A stretch of 6,725 nt of DNA from Alphaproteobacteria bacterium (GTDB lineage: Bacteria; Pseudomonadota; Alphaproteobacteria; Rhodospirillales; Rhodospirillaceae). Both the position numbers and the translations under genes were made by a program. The stretch spans positions 1-6,725 of the forward strand of contig JADGDA010000141.1 in the NCBI GenBank assembly GCA_015228695.1, written 5' to 3'. Below the pieces are notes generated by a model, which saw only the letters and a program-made list of their open reading frames with translations, did not search any database and was not told the origin of the DNA. Position 1 is the first letter of the stretch, and the number at the start of each line of letters is the position of its first letter. This document shows, one piece after another, positions 1-6,621 of the stretch.

Positions 1-1
1 C

Positions 2-163
2 GACCTGATCGCCCGCACGACCGGGGGCGCGGGCGGCGGCGGCGCCCGTCTCACCCCCCTCGGCGCCGACGCCCTGCGCCGTTACCGGGAGATGGAGCGG
101 CGCGCGGCGGACAGCATCCGTCCCCTCCTGTCCGCCTTCTCCGATCTGTTGAAACCGTTGTAG
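2..163 (+). CDS. ModE-family winged-helix transcriptional regulator, C-terminal part (5' end outside window)
   Basis: The frame is open from the left edge and ends at TAG 161-163, giving the last 53 residues of a protein. They contain the Gly-rich wing GGAGGGGARLTPLG followed by an amphipathic helix (ALRRYREMERRAADSI) and a short Leu-rich tail. This is the typical end of the LysR-like winged-helix domain of ModE (molybdate-dependent regulator) and of the short, single-domain ModE-like proteins common in alphaproteobacteria. The frame stops directly after this helix, with no molybdate-binding (TOBE/Mop) domains, so this is a DNA-binding-only version. Such a protein may not sense molybdate itself. 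The start and the DNA-reading helix lie outside the window, so target and ligand cannot be judged. It converges on the membrane-protein gene, 24 bp away. Confidence 0.75.
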   Translation, partial: DLIARTTGGAGGGGARLTPLGADALRRYREMERRAADSIRPLLSAFSDLLKPL

Positions 164-175
164 AGTCCGGCCCTC

Positions 176-197
176 TTCAACCTTCCTTCAACCTTCC
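176..197. repeat. Perfect 11-bp tandem duplication at the convergent gene ends
   Basis: The unit TTCAACCTTCC occurs twice back to back (176-186 and 187-197), and a third copy begins (TTC) before diverging. It covers the stop codon of the minus-strand membrane-protein tail (TGA at 190-188) and carries a second TGA, in another frame, at 179-177. Because the unit is not a multiple of three, two different frames end with almost the same peptide, each closing in KEG. It probably arose by slippage or local duplication. Confidence 0.85.
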
Positions 198-1226
198 TTC
201 GTCCGGCGGTCGAAGATGGAGTTGAAGATGTGGTCGATCATGGTCTCGACCCGGTTCGGCCCCGACACGAAGCGCGGCTCCTCCCGAGGGGCCTCGTCCG
301 GGGCGAGGGGCATGGCCATCGAGTAGGCATGCCGGCTTTCGATGTATTCGACCTCGGTCACCCGCATGATGCCGTCGCCGATACCACCGTCGGCCACGGG
401 CGCTTTCGCCTCCGATCCGGGGGCTTCCGATTCGGGGAGGTCGAGTCGCGGCGGCATCTCTCCCTGGGCGAGAACGGTGTAGTGAAGGACCCCCGCAGGG
501 GAAACCGGCGGCGGCGCGGCGGAGGGACACCCCCGGCAGGAGAACCGCCACGCCGACGTAGGCCACCAGCAACGCCGGGAAAACCTTCATGGGCTCGGCG
601 GCGGCGATGATCGTTGCGGCGACGAAAACCCACGGCCAGTAAGTCCGCGCTCCCGTTCTGGCGACGCACAGATGGACGACCAGGGGAATCGCCGCGAAGC
701 CGGTTCCGAATTCGGTGCTGTAGGTCAGCAGATAGTCGTGGGAAACCGGATAGAGCATGGCGAGGGCGAGGGCCAGCATGGAGGAGTGAGGGGCGACCCG
801 TCTTGCCAGGAGATAGCTTCCGACAAATCCGAGGGCGCCGATCGCGGCCTTGTGCGCCAGCACGGCCACCCAGGTCGGGAACACATGGAACAGCAAGGGC
901 TCCGGGTTCAGAAACTGCATGCCGACGAACCAGGTGTACATGTCCTGTCCGCCGCCGATCGCGTGGGAAAACCGGCCGCCGTCATGGCCCGTGGCCATGT
1001 AATGGTGCATCGCCACGGCCAAATTCCCTTCCCCGTCCCAGGCGATGAAGGACGCCGGTCCGCACAGGAAATAGACGAGAAGATAGGCGCACAGCCAAGC
1101 GACGAACAGCGTCGGGACAGACGGTCGCCAGTCCGTGGCCGTGGCCAGATGACGCAAAAGGGGGTAGGACAGAAGGAAGACGACCGCGCCGGCCGCCGGC
1201 ACGATACTGGCGGTCAGTCCTTGCAT
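188..1226 (-). pseudogene. Polytopic membrane protein, possibly GT-C-type glycosyltransferase, frame broken near its 3' end
   Basis: From ATG 1226 the frame encodes an evidently hydrophobic protein. Likely membrane segments lie at about residues 5-25, 36-61, 110-140, 149-168, 174-189 and 197-231. The first loop holds an acidic motif, AWDGEGN (62-68), and a Gly-rich GGGQDMYTWF (91-100). Acidic residues after an early helix are usual in GT-C enzymes that use lipid-linked sugars, and the gene directly follows a GtrB-like synthase, overlapping it by 13 bp. After about residue 241 this frame turns Arg/Pro/Gly-rich with poor coding quality and stops at 177 (349 aa). The next frame has good codon bias from about position 490 to TGA 188, including HYTVLAQGEMPPRLDLPES and RVTEVEYIESRHAYSMAMP. 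One extra base, most simply in the GGGGG run (minus strand, 494-490), would account for it; the repaired product is 345 aa. The function is unproven; the family is not recognised, and an assembly error is possible. Confidence 0.6.
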
Positions 1227-2194
1227 CGGGGGTCTTCGGACCGGGCCGAACGCCGGTCCACCTCGCTCTCGACGATGAAGGCGGGACGCCGCCGGGCTTC
1301 CTCGTAGGCGCGCCACACGTACTCGCCCAAAATGCCCAGCATGACCATGATCAGGCCGCCGATCACGAGGATCGCCACCATCAGAGAGGCCCATCCCTGC
1401 GCCTCCCTGCCGGTGAGCAGGGTCTTGGCGATGATGAACAGGGCATAGAGGAACCCGCCGCAGGCCACCGTCACGCCGGTCAGCGACATGAAGCGGATCG
1501 GCAGGTAGCTGAAAGGGGTGACCGTGTCGATGGCGAGCTTGATGCGCCGGGCCAGATTCCACCCCGAGCGGCCGTGCAACCGGGCCTGCTTGTCGTAGAA
1601 AATGTCCTGCTGGCGGAAGCCCATCCAGGTGATGAGGGCAAACAGGTGTACGTTTCTTTCCTGGTGGCGGCGGAAGGCGGCCACCACCCGGCGGTCGATC
1701 AGCATGAAATCGGCCCCGGTCGCGGGCATCCAGGCCATCCCGAGAACGTTCCGCATGATCCAGTAGAACAGGTTGGCGAGAAAAATCGTGGACCCCTTCT
1801 CCCCCTCGCGGCGGCGGCGCACTGCCGAGACGACCTGAGCGCCCCCGAGCCAAGCCTGGACCATGGAGGGGATCAGCTCCGGCGGGTCCTGAAGATCGGA
1901 CGCCATGATGACGGCGGCATCGCCGTCGCAGGCGTGAATCCCGCAAGTACAGGCCGCGTGCGAACCGCTGTTGCGCGACAGCCGGTAGCAGCGCACCCGC
2001 GGGTCTTCGGCGGCAATGCCCGAGGCGACGGCGAAGCTGGCGTCGGCGGAATGATCGTCCACCACGATCCACTCCCAGTCCTGGTCGAGCGGATCGAGGG
2101 ACTGTTTCAGCCGCTCATAGAGGACGGGGATGTTGCGTTCCTCGTTGAACGTCGGGGTCACGATGGAGAGGAGGTCCCGGCGGGCGTCGGTCAC
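1214..2194 (-). CDS. Family 2 glycosyltransferase, GtrB/DPM1-like polyprenyl-phosphate sugar synthase
   Basis: This 326-aa protein has a cytosolic GT-A domain followed by two C-terminal membrane helices (about 233-257 and 268-290). That is the GtrB/ArnC/DPM1-type build, which transfers a sugar from a nucleotide donor to undecaprenyl or dolichyl phosphate on the inner membrane leaflet. Visible motifs are the N-terminal strand LSIVTPTFNEERNIP (9-23), DDHSAD (46-51), the DXD-like metal and donor site SDLQDPPEL (99-107), GADFMLIDR (160-168), the RNVHLFALITWMGF segment (180-193), and the linker RIKLAIDTVTPFS before the first helix. I chose GTG at 2194 because it forms a 4-bp GTGA overlap with the preceding stop and has a GGCGGAAAG purine stretch just upstream. 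A GTG at 2221 would add nine residues but has no ribosome site and a 31-bp overlap. The sugar cannot be told from sequence. It is probably translationally coupled to both neighbours and supplies a lipid-linked sugar for envelope polysaccharide or lipid modification. Confidence 0.9.
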   Translation of the reverse strand: MTDARRDLLSIVTPTFNEERNIPVLYERLKQSLDPLDQDWEWIVVDDHSADASFAVASGIAAEDPRVRCYRLSRNSGSHAACTCGIHACDGDAAVIMASDLQDPPELIPSMVQAWLGGAQVVSAVRRRREGEKGSTIFLANLFYWIMRNVLGMAWMPATGADFMLIDRRVVAAFRRHQERNVHLFALITWMGFRQQDIFYDKQARLHGRSGWNLARRIKLAIDTVTPFSYLPIRFMSLTGVTVACGGFLYALFIIAKTLLTGREAQGWASLMVAILVIGGLIMVMLGILGEYVWRAYEEARRRPAFIVESEVDRRSARSEDPRCKD

Positions 2195-3984
2195 GGCTTT
2201 CCGCCCGTTGGCTCGATCCACCAGGAAAAGAACTGGAAGCCGCGCGTGGGCACCTTGTCCGGACGGCGGAGCTTGTTCCAGTAGGCGACCCGGTCATAGG
2301 CGATATGCCAGTTGGGAATGACGTAATGGCCCCACAGCAGCACCCGGTCCAGGGCGCGGGTGCGGGCGATCAGGGCTTTCCGGTCGGGGGCGGAGATGAG
2401 CAGATCGACCAACCGGTCCACCGCCGGGTTCTTGATGCCGACGATGTTGTCGCTGCCGTGGGTGTCGGCGGCGGCCGAGCCCCACTGGTTCCGCTGTTCG
2501 TTGCCGGGGGACAGGGACGCCCCCCAACTGGTCACGACCATGTCGAAATCGAAGGCGTCCACCCGGTTCTTGTACTGGGCCGAGTCCACCGTCCGCACCG
2601 AAGCCTTGATTCCCAGACGCTCCAGGTTGCGCGCGAACGGCAGGGACAGCCGCTCGAAGGTCGGGTCGAACAGAAGAATCTCGAATTCGAACGGTGCTCC
2701 GCTCTTGCCGTCCACCAACCGGCGGTCCTTGACCTCCCAACCGGCCTCCTTCAGCAAGGCGCTGGCGATGCGGAGATTGTCACGCGGATTTCCCGATCCG
2801 TCAGTCGATGGGGCCTTGTACTCCTGGGTGAACACCTCGTCGGGAACCATCCCGCGCAGGGGCTCCAGCAGTTCCAGTTCCTCGGGCGAGGGCAATCCTT
2901 GCGAGGCCAGTTCCGAATTGTCGAAATAGCTTTCCGTCCGCGCATACTGGCCATGGAACAGCGTTTTGTTGCTCCACTCGAAATCGAACGCATGGGCCAG
3001 GGCCCGCCGGACCCTGGGGTCCTTGAACAAGGGTCTGCGGATGTTGAAGGCGAAGGCCTGCATGCCGGAGGGATTGTGATGGTGCAATTCCTCCTTCTTG
3101 ACCCGCCCGTCGGCCACGGCGGGGAAGTCGTAGGCGGTGGCCCACTGCTTCGACACGTTCTCCTCGCGGAAGTCGTAGGCCCCGGCCTTGAAGCCCTCCA
3201 GGGCCACCGTGGCGTCGCGGTAGTAGTCGAAGCGGACGCGGTCGAAGTTGAAGAGTCCCCGGTTCACCGGCAGGTCCCGTCCCCAATAAGCCGGGTCGCG
3301 CCTGTAGACGACATAGCGGCCGGGCTCGAAACTTTCGATCCGGTAGGGACCGCTGCCCGTCGGCGGTTCCAGGGTGGTGGCCTCGAAGTCGCGGCCTTCC
3401 CAGTAATGCCTGGGGAGGATCGGCATCTGGCCCAGGGTCAACGGCAACTCGCGGTTTTCCCCCTTTTTGAAGGTGAAGCGGACCCCCCGTTCGCCCACCC
3501 GCTCCGCCTTGACCACGTCGCCGAAATAGACGCGGTAAAAAGGCGCTCCCTTGGTCTTCAGGGTTTCCAGGCTGAAGATCACGTCGTCGGGCGTCACCGG
3601 CTTGCCGTCGTGCCAGCGGGCCTCCCGGCGCAGGGTGAAGGCCACCCACGAGCGGTCGTCCGGCATGGTGACGGTTTCGGCCAGACGGCCATATTCGCTG
3701 AACGCCTCGTCGGCGGAATCGGCCATCAGGGTATCATAGGTCAGGGAAAGACCGGCCGCCGCCTGCCCCTTGATCACATGGCCGTTCAGGGTGTCGAAGG
3801 TGCCCATGGCGTTCAGGCGGACGTCGCCCCCCTTGGGCGCGGCGGGGTTGACGTAGTCGAACTGCTTGAAATCCGGCCCGTACTTGGGGGCGCCATGCAT
3901 GGCGATTCCGTGGACGGGGGGCGGCTCGGCATGGGCTGCTCCCGCCAGGGCGGCCAGGGCGAGGGCGACGAGGAGGGAACGCAT
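2191..3984 (-). CDS. Periplasmic solute-binding protein, family 5 (YejA-like peptide-binding)
   Basis: This 597-aa protein begins with a Sec signal peptide (MRSLLVALALAALAGAAHA, cleavage likely after residue 19; no lipobox Cys). The mature part starts with the YejA-type segment HGIAMHGAPKYGPDFKQFDY and then PAAPKGGDVRL, followed by a full SBP_bac_5 fold: ARWHDGKPVTPDDVIFSLET, TGSGPYRIESFEPG, RDPAYWGRDLP, DPRVRRALAHAFDFEW, and a C-terminal IPNWHIAYDRVAYWNKLRRP. Family members deliver oligopeptides (in E. coli YejA, microcin C-like peptides) to an ABC importer. The length matches the family. The ATG at 3984 has a good ribosome site, AGGAAAGG, seven bases upstream. No permease or ATPase gene (yejB/E/F) is in the window: hisN lies 19 bp upstream and the glycosyltransferase overlaps its stop. 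It is therefore an orphan here, perhaps served by a transporter elsewhere. The exact ligand is unknown. Confidence 0.92.
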   Translation of the reverse strand: MRSLLVALALAALAGAAHAEPPPVHGIAMHGAPKYGPDFKQFDYVNPAAPKGGDVRLNAMGTFDTLNGHVIKGQAAAGLSLTYDTLMADSADEAFSEYGRLAETVTMPDDRSWVAFTLRREARWHDGKPVTPDDVIFSLETLKTKGAPFYRVYFGDVVKAERVGERGVRFTFKKGENRELPLTLGQMPILPRHYWEGRDFEATTLEPPTGSGPYRIESFEPGRYVVYRRDPAYWGRDLPVNRGLFNFDRVRFDYYRDATVALEGFKAGAYDFREENVSKQWATAYDFPAVADGRVKKEELHHHNPSGMQAFAFNIRRPLFKDPRVRRALAHAFDFEWSNKTLFHGQYARTESYFDNSELASQGLPSPEELELLEPLRGMVPDEVFTQEYKAPSTDGSGNPRDNLRIASALLKEAGWEVKDRRLVDGKSGAPFEFEILLFDPTFERLSLPFARNLERLGIKASVRTVDSAQYKNRVDAFDFDMVVTSWGASLSPGNEQRNQWGSAAADTHGSDNIVGIKNPAVDRLVDLLISAPDRKALIARTRALDRVLLWGHYVIPNWHIAYDRVAYWNKLRRPDKVPTRGFQFFSWWIEPTGGKP

Positions 3985-4003
3985 GATGTGGCCTTTCCTG
4001 GTC

Positions 4004-4783
4004 CTAACCCGCGAGAGCCTTCATGGCGGCGGCGTGGGCGCGCCGGTCCCCCGCCGCCAGGACGCACACGTTCGTGGACAGTCCCAGCGCGGCGCCGTCC
4101 CAGGCGGTCACCACGCCCCCGGCCGCCTCGATGACGGCGGAGACGGCGGCATGGTCGTGGACCTTCAGGTTGCACTCGCAGACCAGGTCCACGAACCCGC
4201 TGGCCAGCAGGGCATAGGCATAGCAGTCAGCCCCGTAGCGCCGCATCTTGACCCGGGCGGTCAGGCGCTCGAAGGCGTCCTGATCGGAGCCTTTGAACAT
4301 TTCCGGCTCGGTGGCGTAGAGATAGGCGTCGCGGAGGTCGGGGCAGGCGCGCACCCGCACCGGGGTCCCGTTGAGGCTGGCCGGATGACCGACGCCGCCG
4401 ATCCAGCGTTCGCCGGTGATCGGCTGATCCACGATTCCCAGCACCGAGCGTCCCCGGTGGGCGAGGGCGATCAAGGTCCCGAACGATGGTTTGCCGGTGA
4501 TGAAGGACTTGGTGCCGTCGATGGGGTCGAGCACCCACACCCACTCGGCGTCGGCGCGCTCGCTTCCCCATTCCTCGCCGATGATGCCGTGATCGGGAGC
4601 GGCGGCGGCGATCAGGTCGCGGATGGCGCGTTCGGCCTCGCGGTCGGCGATGGTGACGGGGCTGGCGTCGGACTTGTCGTCCACCGCGACATGGGTGCGG
4701 AAGTAACGGCGGATGATGGCTCCGCTCGCATCGGCGAGCCGGTGGGCCAGGGCGACGTGGTCGGCGGTGACGGGGGTGGACAT
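4004..4783 (-). CDS. hisN: Histidinol-phosphatase of the inositol monophosphatase family (HisN type)
   Basis: This 259-aa protein has the family's full metal site: the GEEWG motif (69-73) with Glu70/71, DPIDGTKSF (86-94) with Asp86 and Asp89, and a C-terminal Asp210 in LKVHDHAAVSAVIEAAGG. The early PVTIADREAE (42-51) motif is the usual Thr/Asp activation loop. Enzymes of this type are Mg-dependent and remove phosphate from histidinol phosphate (histidine synthesis), inositol phosphate, or related substrates. The combination DPIDGTKSFITGKPSFGTLIAL and the RYGADCYAYALLASGFVDLV segment matches HisN better than SuhB or CysQ. Specificity within the superfamily is hard to fix from sequence. ATG 4783 lies 10 bp after the PAS gene's stop; its ribosome site is weak (GGTAGGGTCGAG), which fits reinitiation or coupling. 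The other his genes are not here, which is normal because alphaproteobacterial hisN is often separate from the his operon. Confidence 0.88.
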   Translation of the reverse strand: MSTPVTADHVALAHRLADASGAIIRRYFRTHVAVDDKSDASPVTIADREAERAIRDLIAAAAPDHGIIGEEWGSERADAEWVWVLDPIDGTKSFITGKPSFGTLIALAHRGRSVLGIVDQPITGERWIGGVGHPASLNGTPVRVRACPDLRDAYLYATEPEMFKGSDQDAFERLTARVKMRRYGADCYAYALLASGFVDLVCECNLKVHDHAAVSAVIEAAGGVVTAWDGAALGLSTNVCVLAAGDRRAHAAAMKALAG

Positions 4784-4793
4784 GATCTCGACC

Positions 4794-5270
4794 CTACCGG
4801 TTCATGTAGCTGAAAGCGCCGATCAGGTGGGTGACGAGACCGCCCCGGTCGGAGGCCGGCATCATGATGTTGCGGTGCAGAACCTCGACGCCGCCGTCGA
4901 GAAAGAAGCAACCCGCTTCGGTCAGGGGCTTGCGGTACATGATCACTCCGGCGATGTAGCTGGTGAACTGGTCGCGGTAGTCGACGGGGATCGCCTCGCC
5001 GACGGTGTGGCCGAAGGCTTCCTTGCCGATGGCCACGTTCAGGTTCGGGCTGGCGCGCAGGAACCGCGACATCTCGACGTCCGGCGACAGGTGCAGGATG
5101 TAGATGTAGGGCAACAGGTGGGAGAAATGGTCCGGGTCGAATTCCGTGATGTCGGGAATGGCGGCCCCCCGCCGCATTTCCTCCCACATGGCGAAGGCGG
5201 AGCAGATGATCCGCCGTTCCGAGGGGCCGCCACGCCGGCAGGGAAAGGTGATATCGTCCGATAACGGCAT
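4794..5270 (-). CDS. Stand-alone PAS_5-like domain protein
   Basis: This 158-aa soluble protein resembles the small PAS_5 proteins that are abundant in Rhodospirillales. It has an N-terminal helix (ICSAFAMWEEMRRGAAIPD, about 22-40), then DITEFDPDHFSHLLPYIYIL (40-59), where the family has a DP-x(n)-LLP-hydrophobic stretch. A ligand-pocket-like middle follows (GHTVGEAIPVDYRDQF, 87-102), and then a beta-rich end: EAGCFFLDGGVEVLHRNIMMP and GGLVTHLIGAFSYM. No kinase, cyclase, DNA-binding or other output domain is attached, and there are no membrane segments. The role is unknown; a sensory or adaptor part is an inference. I chose the ATG at 5270 because GAGGAG lies nine bases upstream. The ATG at 5306 would add 12 residues but has no ribosome site. 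It sits 62 bp after argG and 10 bp before hisN. Confidence 0.8.
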   Translation of the reverse strand: MPLSDDITFPCRRGGPSERRIICSAFAMWEEMRRGAAIPDITEFDPDHFSHLLPYIYILHLSPDVEMSRFLRASPNLNVAIGKEAFGHTVGEAIPVDYRDQFTSYIAGVIMYRKPLTEAGCFFLDGGVEVLHRNIMMPASDRGGLVTHLIGAFSYMNR

Positions 5271-5332
5271 GCGGGATGTCTCCTCAGTCGCGGACTGTCG
5301 CACCATCCGGACCGCGAGGCAATGGCCTTCGA

Positions 5333-6541
5333 TCAGCCGCGGGCAATTCGTCCGAGACGGAGACGCAGGGCGTTGAGACGGATGAACCCCTCCGCGTCGT
5401 GCTGATTGTAGACGGAATCCTCCTCGAACGTCACGTAGTCCATCCGGTAGAGGGAATTGGGCGATTTACGCCCGACCACCCCGACGCCGCCCTTGTACAG
5501 CTTCAGACGGGCGATGCCGTTGACGTAGGTTTGGGTGGCGTCGATGGCGGCCTGGAGGGCCTCGCGTTCCGGGGAAAACCAGAATCCGTTGTAGATCAGC
5601 TTGGCGTAGCGCGGCATCAACTCGTCCTTGAGGTGCAGGGCCTCGCGGTCGAGGGTCACGCTTTCGACGGCCCGGTGCGCGGGCAGAAGGATGGAGCCGC
5701 CGGGGGTCTCGTACACCCCGCGCGACTTCATGCCGACGAATCGGTTCTCGACCAGATCGAGTCGGCCGATTCCGTGCCGTCCCCCCAGCTCGTTCAACCG
5801 GGTGAGCAGGGCGGCCGGGCTCAGGCGCACGCCGTCCACCGCCACGGCATTCCCCTTCTCGAACTCGATTTCCACGTACTCCGGCCTGTCGGGAGCCTTT
5901 TCCGGGGAGACGGAGCGGCGGAACATGTCCTCGTCCGGTTCGACCCACGGGTCCTCCAGCGCCTTTCCCTCGTAGGAAATGTGCAGAAGGTTGGCGTCCA
6001 TGGAATAGGGGGCCTCGCCGCGCTTGTCCTTGGGGATGGAAATCTGATGGCGCTCGGCGTAGTTGACCATGTCGGTGCGCGATTTGAGGTCCCACTCGCG
6101 CCAGGGGGCGATCACCTTGATGTCCGGTTTCAGGGCGTAATAGCCCAACTCGAACCGTACTTGATCGTTACCCTTGCCGGTGGCCCCGTGGGAGACCGCA
6201 TCGGCCCCGGTGGCGATGGCGATCTCGATCTGGCGCTTGGCGATCAGCGGCCGGGCGATCGAGGTGCCCAGAAGATAGCAACCCTCGTAGACCGTGTTGG
6301 CGCGGAACATGGGGAACACGAAATCGCGGACGAATTCCTCGCGCAGGTCCTCGATGAAAATCTGCTTGATCCCCATCGCCTCGGCCTTCTTGCGCGCGGG
6401 CTCCAACTCCTCGCCCTGTCCGATATCGGCGGTGAAGGTGATGACCTCGCAGCCGTAGGTATCCTGAAGCCAGCGCAGGATGATCGAGGTGTCGAGCCCG
6501 CCCGAATAGGCCAGAACCACTTTCTTGATATCGCCCTTCAT
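5333..6541 (-). CDS. argG: Argininosuccinate synthase
   Basis: This 402-aa enzyme joins citrulline and aspartate with ATP to give argininosuccinate, the penultimate step of arginine synthesis, in the cytosol. All family landmarks are present: the ATP pyrophosphatase loop AYSGGLDTS (11-19), FTADIGQGEE (36-45), GTSIARPLIAKRQIEIA (92-108), and the citrulline/aspartate-binding SHGATGKGNDQVRFE (117-131). Later come DKRGEAPYSMDANLLHISYE and GRLDLVENRFVGMKSRGVYE. Length and order are those of the usual type I bacterial enzyme. The start is ATG 6541 (MKGDIKKVVLAYSGG), with GGGGAGA six to seven bases upstream. The open frame runs further, to an ATG at 6607, but the added residues are unlike the family and overlap the probable promoter. 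It is the first gene of the minus-strand series. Nothing looks damaged. Confidence 0.97.
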   Translation of the reverse strand: MKGDIKKVVLAYSGGLDTSIILRWLQDTYGCEVITFTADIGQGEELEPARKKAEAMGIKQIFIEDLREEFVRDFVFPMFRANTVYEGCYLLGTSIARPLIAKRQIEIAIATGADAVSHGATGKGNDQVRFELGYYALKPDIKVIAPWREWDLKSRTDMVNYAERHQISIPKDKRGEAPYSMDANLLHISYEGKALEDPWVEPDEDMFRRSVSPEKAPDRPEYVEIEFEKGNAVAVDGVRLSPAALLTRLNELGGRHGIGRLDLVENRFVGMKSRGVYETPGGSILLPAHRAVESVTLDREALHLKDELMPRYAKLIYNGFWFSPEREALQAAIDATQTYVNGIARLKLYKGGVGVVGRKSPNSLYRMDYVTFEEDSVYNQHDAEGFIRLNALRLRLGRIARG

Positions 6542-6579
6542 GCCCCATCTCCCCATCGTCCGCCTGCAACCGGCGGCGC

Positions 6580-6607
6580 AGTATAGGTGAATGCCTCTCC
6601 GGCGCAA
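6580..6607 (-). promoter_or_regulatory. Probable sigma70-type promoter of argG
   Basis: On the minus strand, TATACT (6585-6580) matches the -10 consensus at five of six bases. TTGCGC (6607-6602) lies 16 bases upstream and matches the -35 element only in its TTG. Transcription would start near 6573, leaving a short leader of about 30 bases that holds the ribosome site GGGGAGA. The -35 is weak and no experimental support is available. No other better promoter is seen between this point and the argG start. Confidence 0.45.
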
Positions 6608-6621
6608 GGTGGTCGTCCACC
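6608..6621. repeat. Perfect short palindrome abutting the argG -35 element
   Basis: GGTGG-TCGT-CCACC is a perfect 5-bp inverted repeat around a 4-base centre, ending directly at the upstream edge of the proposed -35. It could be an operator half-site pair or a small hairpin, or be chance in GC-rich DNA. No T-run follows on either strand, so it is not an obvious terminator. Confidence 0.4.

Noticed and set aside
164..230. Possible terminator between the convergent genes (CTTCG/CGAAG at 197-201 and 211-215; CTTCAAC/GTTGAAG at 175-181 and 221-227)
   Set aside because: The stems are short or far apart and neither is followed by a T-run on either strand.
490..500. Programmed ribosomal frameshifting in the membrane protein
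   Set aside because: No slippery heptamer, downstream stem or internal SD-like stimulator is evident; an indel in a G-tract is simpler.
1227..2072. Minus-strand open frame upstream of ATG 1226, in the frame of the membrane protein
   Set aside because: It overlaps the glycosyltransferase in another frame and reads as Arg/Pro/Gly-rich low-complexity sequence; only the part after ATG 1226 is membrane-like.
2195..2221. Alternative GTG start of the glycosyltransferase at 2221
   Set aside because: No ribosome site and a 31-bp overlap; GTG 2194 has the GTGA overlap and a purine-rich stretch upstream.
2305..4134. Long open frame (609 codons) on the + strand opposite the solute-binding protein and part of hisN
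   Set aside because: It mirrors a strongly supported family protein on the minus strand. The product is Gly/Val/His/Gln-rich without a recognisable domain, as expected for the antisense of a high-GC gene.
5276..6586. 436-codon + strand open frame opposite argG
   Set aside because: It is the antisense of the well-conserved argG; its composition follows from the GC bias and it crosses the PAS/argG gap without a start signal.
6542..6607. 22-residue N-terminal extension of ArgG from an upstream ATG
   Set aside because: The added residues do not resemble the family, a good ribosome site precedes the ATG at 6541, and the extension covers the likely promoter.
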